In this document: in pieces, positions 44,214 to 49,502 of the stretch
How positions within the stretch are numbered: the first letter of the stretch is position 1
Layout of the letters: every line of letters starts with the position of its first letter
Source of the DNA: Sulfitobacter sp.
GTDB taxonomy: Bacteria; Pseudomonadota; Alphaproteobacteria; Rhodobacterales; Rhodobacteraceae
Reading direction: 5' to 3'
Assembly (NCBI GenBank): GCA_024636445.1
Contig: JAGXHE010000050.1
Span: 1 to 49,502 of the forward strand
Length of the DNA stretch: 49,502 nt
Notes under the pieces: generated by a model
The model's input: only the letters and a program-made list of their open reading frames with translations
Database searches by the model: none
What the model was told of the DNA's origin: nothing
Made by a program: the position numbers and the translations under genes

Positions 44214-44809
44214 CCAAACCACTGGAATTCTGGTTCGAATTTGCCAGCACCTACAGCTATCCGGCAGCGATGCAGGTCGAGGCCGCCTGTGCCGCGCGCG
44301 GCGTGTCGCTGGTCTGGCGTCCGTTCCTGTTGGGGCCGGTATTCGGCGCGCAGGGCATGACGGATTCGCCGTTCAACATGTATCCGGTCAAAGGCGCCTA
44401 TATGTGGCGTGACATGGCCCGCATCTGCGCCGCTGCCGATCTGCCCTTTCACAAACCCTCGACATTTCCGCGCGGCAGCATGTTGGCGGCGCGCATCTGT
44501 GCGGCCAATGCCGAGGTGGATTGGCTCGGCGATTTCATCCGCGCGGCCTATTCCGCGAACTTTGCCGAAGATCTGGACATCGGCGCACCCGAGGTGATCG
44601 GACCGGTGTTGCAAGCCTTGGGACAGGACGCAGACGCCATCGTCGAGAACGCCGCAACACCCAAAACCAAGCAAGCGCTGCGCGGGCTGACCGAGGACGC
44701 GATCGCGCGCGGCATCTTTGGCGCGCCCAGCTTTATGGTCGGGGATGAACTCTATTGGGGGCACGACCGGATGGAAATGGCGCTGAACCATGCGGCTGCC
44801 AGTGACTGA
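44210..44809 (+). CDS. 2-hydroxychromene-2-carboxylate isomerase-like (DsbA family)
   Basis: The 199-residue protein has a thioredoxin-like DsbA fold beginning LEFWFEFASTYSYPAA, with a conserved Ser13 where thioredoxins have the active-site Cys, and RGIFGAPSFMVGDELYWGHD at the end. This group isomerises cyclic diketones with glutathione or acts as a glutathione S-transferase kappa-like protein; the substrate is unknown. It is translationally coupled to ilvE. Confidence 0.85.
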   Translation: MTKPLEFWFEFASTYSYPAAMQVEAACAARGVSLVWRPFLLGPVFGAQGMTDSPFNMYPVKGAYMWRDMARICAAADLPFHKPSTFPRGSMLAARICAANAEVDWLGDFIRAAYSANFAEDLDIGAPEVIGPVLQALGQDADAIVENAATPKTKQALRGLTEDAIARGIFGAPSFMVGDELYWGHDRMEMALNHAAASD

Positions 44810-44880
44810 TCGACTGCGACTGAACGACATTGCGCGCCGCCGCGCCTTGGGCCATGCTGCCAAGTGAAACGGAGAACGTA

Positions 44881-45336
44881 ATGCGTAAATTTATGGTCGT
44901 GCTGGATGACAGCCGAGAATGTCTGAACGCCATGCGCTTTGCCGCGATGCGTGCGGCCAAGACGGGCGGCGGTGTGACCGTTCTTTCAGTGATCCCGCCG
45001 GACGAGTTCAATCACTGGATCGGTGTCGGAGACATCATGCGCGAAGAGGCCCGCGAGCGGATCGAGGCGCATTTCGAAGTCTTCGCCAAATGGATGCGCG
45101 ACAAGCAGGGCGTCAATCCCGAACTGGTCATCCGCAACGGCAATGCCGCCGATGAAATCGTGGCGCAAATCACCGACGACCCGGAGATCGGGGTTCTGGT
45201 GCTGGGGGCCGGCGCCGACAACAAGGGACCCGGTCCGCTGGTCACACAATTGTCGCGCAATGCGGCGTCCCTGCCCGTTCCGATCACCATCGTTCCAGGC
45301 GATCTGAGCAAGGAAAAGCTGGAAGCGATCACCTGA
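44881..45336 (+). CDS. Universal stress protein A family
   Basis: The 151-residue protein has the Usp fold with MVVLDDSRECLNAMRFAAMR at the start and the ATP loop VLGAGADNKGPGPLV. ATG 44881 follows CGGAGA. It is a single-domain Usp. It lies between the isomerase and nfu genes. Confidence 0.88.
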   Translation: MRKFMVVLDDSRECLNAMRFAAMRAAKTGGGVTVLSVIPPDEFNHWIGVGDIMREEARERIEAHFEVFAKWMRDKQGVNPELVIRNGNAADEIVAQITDDPEIGVLVLGAGADNKGPGPLVTQLSRNAASLPVPITIVPGDLSKEKLEAIT

Positions 45337-45355
45337 CGCTTGTGTCGAGACACAG

Positions 45356-45372
45356 TTTAGAATGGTTCCAAA
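45356..45372. promoter_or_regulatory. Irr-type iron control element upstream of nfu
   Basis: The 17-bp sequence TTTAGAATGGTTCCAAA is a 7-3-7 inverted repeat (TTTAGAA/TTTGGAA), a close match to the alphaproteobacterial Irr box TTTAGAA-N3-TTCTAAA. It is 61 bp before nfu, and a -35-like TTGACT (45375-45380) lies just downstream, with an AT-rich -10 near 45398-45405. Confidence 0.7.
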
Positions 45373-45433
45373 CCTTGACTTGCGGCTCTTTGATCCGCAT
45401 ATCAGATACAACAGCCCATGAGGAGCGCTTGCC

Positions 45434-45997
45434 ATGTTCATTCAAACCGAATCGACGCCGAACCCGGCGACATTGAAGTTTCTGCCCGGCCAGACCGTTC
45501 TGGACATGGGCACAGCCGACTTCCCCACCGCTGATGCCGCCACCAAATCGCCTCTGGCACAGCGCATCTATTCCGTGTCGGGCGTGACCGGCGTATTCTT
45601 TGGCACTGACTTTGTCACCGTGACCAAGGACGACGCGACCGAATGGGACCACATGAAGCCCGGCGTACTGGGCGCGATCATGGAGCACTATCAGTCAGGC
45701 GATGCCGTGATGGACGAGGGCCATGCCCCCGCGTCGGGCCATGCCGAGCACACCGGCGAAGACGGTGCCATCGTCGGCCAGATCAAGGAACTGCTGGACA
45801 GCCGCGTGCGCCCCGCCGTGGCACAGGATGGTGGCGACATCACGTTCCACGGCTTTGACCGCGGGGTGGTCTACCTGCACATGCAAGGCGCTTGCGCCGG
45901 TTGCCCGTCGTCGACGCTGACGTTGAAAATGGGCATCGAGAACCTGCTGCGCCACTACATCCCCGAAGTCACCGAAGTGCGCCCCGTCGCGGTCTGA
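45434..45997 (+). CDS. Nfu-type Fe-S cluster carrier protein
   Basis: The 187-residue protein has an Nfu N-terminal domain (MFIQTESTPNPATLKFLPGQ, about 1-90), a histidine- and glycine-rich linker, and a NifU C-terminal domain with the cluster-binding Cys154 and Cys157 in GACAGCPSS. It carries Fe-S clusters from the assembly scaffold to target proteins. A near-consensus Irr box upstream suggests iron control. ATG 45434 follows GAGGAG. Confidence 0.93.
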   Translation: MFIQTESTPNPATLKFLPGQTVLDMGTADFPTADAATKSPLAQRIYSVSGVTGVFFGTDFVTVTKDDATEWDHMKPGVLGAIMEHYQSGDAVMDEGHAPASGHAEHTGEDGAIVGQIKELLDSRVRPAVAQDGGDITFHGFDRGVVYLHMQGACAGCPSSTLTLKMGIENLLRHYIPEVTEVRPVAV

Positions 45998-46088
45998 ACA
46001 CAGGTCTGAACGCGGTGCCTCATACCTCAAGTCCCCATGGGCGCTGCACTCGCGGCGCCCTGATCGTTTCTGCACTGCGCGGTGACGC

Positions 46089-46673
46089 ATGAGCGCGATC
46101 CTGGGTTTTGACACCTCCGGCCCGTGGTGCGCCGCCGCCTTGTGGTCAGGTGGTACGGTGATCGACGCCATCGCCGAAGGGATGACACGCGGACAGGCCG
46201 AGCGTTTAATGGGCCTGCTGCAAGAGCTGCTGGCGCGGCATGATCTGGCATGGCGCGATCTGGATGCCTTGGGCGTGGGCGTGGGCCCCGGAAATTTCAC
46301 CGGCATCCGCATCGGCGTCTCCGCCGCGCGTGGTCTGGCACTGGGATTGGATGTACCGGCCTACGGCGTCACCGGGTTTGAGCAGCGCGAAGGCCTGCAA
46401 GCGGCACCCGTCTACGTGCCCGCACCGCGCGATTCGGTCTATGTGGTCCAGGCGGACGGTCCTGCACTGGTCACCCGCGCCGAACTTGCCGCACATGGCA
46501 CGCTCCTGTCACCCGAGCCTGCTCCTGCTGCGCTGGCCGCTGCCGTGGCCACCCGCGCGGCCACGCTGTTCCCGCAAAAGGCACCCTCCCCCGCGCCCTA
46601 CTACCTGCGCCCCGCCGACGCCGCCCCCGGTCGCGACGTGCCGCCCGTGATTTTACCGCCAGACGCGCCATGA
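46089..46673 (+). CDS. tsaB: TsaB, tRNA N6-threonylcarbamoyladenosine synthesis protein
   Basis: The 194-residue ASKHA-fold protein begins MSAILGFDTSGPWCAAALWS and has GVGVGPGNFTGIRIGVSAARGLA split across a Gly-rich stretch. TsaB pairs with TsaD and TsaE in t6A37 synthesis. It overlaps rimI by ATGA, a common pairing. A small hairpin in the gap before it may be a weak terminator of nfu. Confidence 0.92.
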   Translation: MSAILGFDTSGPWCAAALWSGGTVIDAIAEGMTRGQAERLMGLLQELLARHDLAWRDLDALGVGVGPGNFTGIRIGVSAARGLALGLDVPAYGVTGFEQREGLQAAPVYVPAPRDSVYVVQADGPALVTRAELAAHGTLLSPEPAPAALAAAVATRAATLFPQKAPSPAPYYLRPADAAPGRDVPPVILPPDAP

Positions 46674-47080
46674 CCCCGCAAGACATGGCGCAAATCCACG
46701 CTGCCGCCTTTACCGACGCGCGGCCCTGGTCGGCATCTGAGTTCGCAACCCTTCTCGAAAGCCCTCATGTATTCATCAGCCAGCAACCGCAGGGATTCGC
46801 CCTCGTCCGAGTGGTCGCAGGCGAGGCAGAGTTGCTGACAATCGCTGTTCATCCCGACCATCAGGGTCAGGGGACCGGACGCGCGCTGATGTCGGACTGG
46901 ATGGCACAGGCTGCCGCAACCGCCAGCGAAGCCTTTCTCGACGTGGCAGCCGACAACGCCCCCGCCTGCGCGCTTTACGCGGCTTGCGGCTTTGTACCCG
47001 CTGGCCGCCGGACCGGATATTACCGGCGTTCAGGTGCCGAAGCGGTTGATGCCTTGCTCATGCGTGCGCCGCTTGGCTGA
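46670..47080 (+). CDS. rimI: RimI-like GNAT N-acetyltransferase
   Basis: The 136-residue GNAT protein has the acetyl-CoA motif VHPDHQGQGTGRALM and the C-terminal NAPACALYAACGFVPAGRR. RimI acetylates the N-terminal Ala of S18; the tsaB overlap supports the call. The stop codon lies inside the hairpin of the following terminator. Confidence 0.88.
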   Translation: MTPQDMAQIHAAAFTDARPWSASEFATLLESPHVFISQQPQGFALVRVVAGEAELLTIAVHPDHQGQGTGRALMSDWMAQAAATASEAFLDVAADNAPACALYAACGFVPAGRRTGYYRRSGAEAVDALLMRAPLG

Positions 47081-47102
47081 CCTCACCCGAGGTCAGCCAA
47101 GC
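47071..47102 (+). terminator. Strong hairpin at the rimI end
   Basis: A perfect 14-bp stem, GCTTGGCTGACCTC paired with GAGGTCAGCCAAGC, has a 4-nt loop (47085-47088) and overlaps the rimI stop. There is no T-tract, so rho-independent termination may be weak. Confidence 0.55.
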
Positions 47103-47281
47103 GATTCCACCCCGATCCGGCGTCATCCAAGGAAAAACCGGTTGACCCCGCCCGAGCGGTGCGGCCTTATTTGCATCTGATCAATCTGATCTGCCTGATA
47201 TGCACACAGAAATGCACGGGCGCCGGGCCCCGCTGCCCCATCGGGCGGCAGGCTCCAAACACGAAAACTGGGAGATACCAA

Positions 47282-48277
47282 ATGACCCTTATGCAAAAAT
47301 TTCTGGGCGCCGCTGCCGGGCTGGCCCTGACTGCCGGAACCGCCTTTGCCGAACCAGCGCTGATCTATGATCTGGGCGGCAAATTCGACAAATCCTTCAA
47401 CGAAGCCGCCTTCAACGGCGCACAGCGCTGGTCCGAAGAAACCGGCGGCACGTTCCGCGAAATCGAAATGCAATCCGAAGCGCAACGCGAACAGGCCCTG
47501 CGCCGTTTCGCAGAATCGGGCTCCAACCCGGTCATCACCACCGGTTTCGCATTCTCCAGCGCGCTGGAAGTCGTGGCACCTGATTATCCCGACACCACAT
47601 TCGTCACCATCGACGGCTGGGTCGAAGCGCCCAACGTCAAGGTAATCGGCTTCACCGAGCACGAAGGTTCCTATCTGGTCGGCATGATGGCAGCCCAGGC
47701 GTCGGAATCCGGCACAGTCGGCTTTATCGGCGGCATGGACATCCCGCTTATCCGCAAATTCGCCTGTGGCTATGCCCAAGGCGTCAAGGCGGTGAACCCC
47801 GATGCGACCATTATCGCCAACATGACCGGCACCACACCTGCGGCCTGGAACGACCCTGTCAAAGGCTCGGAGCTGACCAAGGCGCAGATCAGCCAGGGCG
47901 CTGACGTGGTCTATGCCGCGGCGGGCGGCACCGGAGTAGGCGTTCTGCAGACTGCCGCTGACGAAGGCATCCTGTCGATCGGCGTGGACAGCAACCAAAA
48001 CCACCTGCACCCCGGCAAGGTTCTGACCTCGATGCTGAAACGCGTTGATGTCGCGGTCTACGAATCGATGACGGCGGGCGAAGATCTGGAAGGCGGCATT
48101 CAGGTTCTCAATCTGGCCAACGGTGGCGTCGGCTATGCGATGGACGAGAACAACGCCGAACTGGTGAGCGCGCAGATGCAAACCGACGTCGACGCGGCAG
48201 CAGCCTCGATCGCGGCGGGCGACATTGCCGTACACGATTACACGTCCGACGACAGCTGCCCTGCACTGACTTTCTGA
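47282..48277 (+). CDS. BMP family ABC-transporter substrate-binding protein
   Basis: The 331-residue protein has a signal peptide (MTLMQKFLGAAAGLALTAGT, cleavage after AFA) and the BMP fold: IYDLGGKFDKSFNEAAFNGA, TIDGWVEAPNVK, GFTEHEGSYLVGMMAA and GFIGGMDIPLIRKF. Members bind nucleosides or purine derivatives. ATG 47282 follows GGGAG. The downstream gene encodes its ATPase. Confidence 0.9.
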   Translation: MTLMQKFLGAAAGLALTAGTAFAEPALIYDLGGKFDKSFNEAAFNGAQRWSEETGGTFREIEMQSEAQREQALRRFAESGSNPVITTGFAFSSALEVVAPDYPDTTFVTIDGWVEAPNVKVIGFTEHEGSYLVGMMAAQASESGTVGFIGGMDIPLIRKFACGYAQGVKAVNPDATIIANMTGTTPAAWNDPVKGSELTKAQISQGADVVYAAAGGTGVGVLQTAADEGILSIGVDSNQNHLHPGKVLTSMLKRVDVAVYESMTAGEDLEGGIQVLNLANGGVGYAMDENNAELVSAQMQTDVDAAAASIAAGDIAVHDYTSDDSCPALTF

Positions 48278-48295
48278 TCTGATCACATAGCCATC

Positions 48296-48328
48296 AAGGG
48301 CCGCGTCATTCACTTTGGCGCGGCCCTT
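48296..48328 (+). terminator. Hairpin between binding-protein and ATPase genes
   Basis: AAGGGCCGCG pairs with CGCGGCCCTT over a 13-nt loop, followed by TTTC. It is 18 bp after the BMP-protein stop, and may partly terminate transcription so that less of the downstream ATPase is made than the binding protein. Confidence 0.6.
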
Positions 48329-48353
48329 TCGCAAGACAAAGGGTTCGCCAGCC

Positions 48354-49502
48354 ATGACCGCCACCACTGTTGCCCCCGCAATTGAACTCAAAGGCATATC
48401 CAAGGCCTTTGGACCAGTGCAGGCCAACAAGGACATCTCGATCCGCGTGATGCCCGGCACGATCCACGGGATCATCGGCGAGAATGGAGCAGGCAAATCC
48501 ACCCTGATGAGCATCCTCTACGGCTTTTACAAAGCCGACGCAGGCGAGGTTTTCATCGGCGGCACCAAAAAGGAAATAACCGACAGTCAGGCCGCAATTT
48601 CGGCAGGCATCGGCATGGTGTTCCAGCACTTCAAGCTGGTCGAGAACTTCACCGTGCTTGAAAACATCATTCTGGGCGCCGAAGGCGGCTGGTCGCTGAC
48701 CACCTCGCTGGGCAAGGCCCGCAAGGAACTGGTGGCGCTGGAGCAGGAATACGGGCTGAACGTGAACCCCGACGCGGTGATCGAGGATCTGGGCGTGGGC
48801 ATGCAGCAGCGCGTCGAGATCCTCAAGGCACTGTACCGCCGCGCCGACATCCTGATCCTGGACGAACCCACCGGCGTGCTGACCCCGCCCGAAGCCGACC
48901 AGCTTTTCCGTATCCTGGGACGGCTGCGCGAAGAGGGCAAGACCATCATCCTGATCACCCACAAGCTGCGCGAGATCATGGACATCACCGACACCGTCAG
49001 CGTCATGCGGCGCGGTGAAATGACCGCCACGCTAAAGACCGCCGAGACCTCGCCCGCGCATCTTGCCGAGCTGATGGTCGGCCGCAAGGTGCTACTCCGT
49101 GTGGATAAGGCCCCCGCGACCCCCGGCAAGGTCGTACTTGACATCAAGGACCTGCATGTGACCGACGAGGCGGGCGTCAAGCGGCTCAAGGGTATCGACC
49201 TGCAAGTGCGTGCAGGCGAAATCCTCGGCATCGCCGGTGTGGCGGGCAACGGCCAGTCCGAACTGCTGGAGCTTCTGGGCGGCTATGCCCACGGCACCGG
49301 TACGGTCACGCTGAACGGCGATCCCATCGACCTCAGCGGCAAACATGCCGACGGCCAATCACGCCGGGCGCGCGGCATCGCCCACGTGCCCGAAGACCGC
49401 CAGCGCGAAGGGCTGATCATGGATTTCCACGCATGGGAAAACACCGCCTTCGGCTACCACCATGATCCGGCCTACCAATCCGGCCCCCTGATGAACAACA
49501 CA
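48354..49502 (+). CDS. ABC transporter ATP-binding protein, double-domain sugar/nucleoside type, cut by the right edge
   Basis: The visible 383 residues hold a complete first ATPase domain, Walker A GENGAGKST, Q-loop FQHFKLVENFTV, the signature LGVGMQQRVEILKAL, Walker B ILILDEPTGVLTPPE and His-loop ITHKL, plus most of a second one with AGVAGNGQSELL. This tandem-domain plan matches the BMP-type nucleoside ABC importers (RbsA/MglA-like). The remaining C-terminal part and the permease genes should follow beyond the window. Confidence 0.93.
   Translation, partial: MTATTVAPAIELKGISKAFGPVQANKDISIRVMPGTIHGIIGENGAGKSTLMSILYGFYKADAGEVFIGGTKKEITDSQAAISAGIGMVFQHFKLVENFTVLENIILGAEGGWSLTTSLGKARKELVALEQEYGLNVNPDAVIEDLGVGMQQRVEILKALYRRADILILDEPTGVLTPPEADQLFRILGRLREEGKTIILITHKLREIMDITDTVSVMRRGEMTATLKTAETSPAHLAELMVGRKVLLRVDKAPATPGKVVLDIKDLHVTDEAGVKRLKGIDLQVRAGEILGIAGVAGNGQSELLELLGGYAHGTGTVTLNGDPIDLSGKHADGQSRRARGIAHVPEDRQREGLIMDFHAWENTAFGYHHDPAYQSGPLMNNT

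Noticed and set aside
46039-46060. GGGCGC...GCGCCC hairpin between nfu and tsaB
   Set aside because: The stem is only six pairs with a 10-nt loop and lacks a clear T-tract; too weak to call a terminator.

Overview
The window is a stretch of alphaproteobacterial chromosome, most likely from the family Rhodobacteraceae (Roseobacter group). Evidence for this is the high GC content and third-position bias, a GcrA cell-cycle regulator, a LexA-type GTTC-N7-GTTC operator, an Irr-type iron box, the maf-RNase G-yacG-tRNA-Phe arrangement, and a dispersed intergenic element with the core GGATATTT-N2/3-G(G)CCAAAAGA. Nearly all of it is ordinary chromosome, with about 54 protein genes, one tRNA gene and short intergenic gaps. 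I see no prophage, CRISPR array, rRNA operon or intact insertion sequence.

Layout. 1-304 is the 3' flank of tRNA-Phe: a tRNA terminator, three 12-bp-spaced GTAGCAA repeats and the start of an unrecognised GC-rich gene leaving the window, possibly the edge of an integrated element. 305-3441 (minus) holds tRNA-Phe, yacG, an RNase G/E-type gene, maf, infA and a nitrilase-family hydrolase. 3623-5337 (plus) holds a LysR regulator and the sirtuin CobB. 5334-7819 (minus) holds a PCuAC copper chaperone with a small cysteine protein, rpmB and meaB. 7915-12688 holds hrpB (plus), gnd (minus) and a glycosyltransferase (plus). 12785-14937 (minus) is the arginine pair argF and argD. 15327-17098 (plus) holds gcrA and a LOV-domain blue-light histidine kinase. 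17147-19938 (minus) is a copper export operon, copA-cueR, with a typical 19-bp-spacer CueR promoter. 20077-22888 (plus) is an overlapping pair: a TPP-dependent enzyme and a CaiB/BaiF CoA-transferase. 23063-29110 (plus) holds a TTC38-like repeat protein and opgC-opgG-opgH for osmoregulated periplasmic glucans. 29166-32696 (minus) is a run of an esterase, a rhodanese, a YHS protein, an SseB protein and a uracil-DNA glycosylase homologue. 33141-36404 (plus) is a compact polysaccharide-export operon, kpsT-like, kpsE-like and kdsA. Then come asmA-like (minus), rimO, a small duplicated-domain protein behind a LexA box, a DCC protein and a hemolysin III protein (plus), YigZ and an M48 lipoprotein (minus). 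42999-47080 (plus) holds a small acidic protein, ilvE, a DsbA-like isomerase, a universal stress protein, nfu behind an Irr box, tsaB and rimI. 47282-49502 (plus) holds a BMP-family binding protein and the first part of its ABC transporter ATPase, cut by the right edge.

How the genes work together. Copper handling appears twice: export by CopA under CueR, and periplasmic delivery by PCuAC. Envelope polysaccharides appear twice: OpgCGH glucans and the Kps/Kdo module. tRNA, ribosome and Fe-S upkeep (tsaB, rimI, rimO, rpmB, infA, nfu) is spread through the window. Genes are tightly packed: many same-strand neighbours share ATGA start/stop overlaps, and three convergent pairs share their stop codons.

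The best leads for something undescribed are the small protein at 40042-40410, made of an ungapped 40-residue duplication and placed behind a promoter whose spacer contains a consensus LexA box; the dispersed intergenic element; the tRNA-Phe junction; and the overlapping TPP-enzyme/CoA-transferase pair with a non-canonical cofactor motif.
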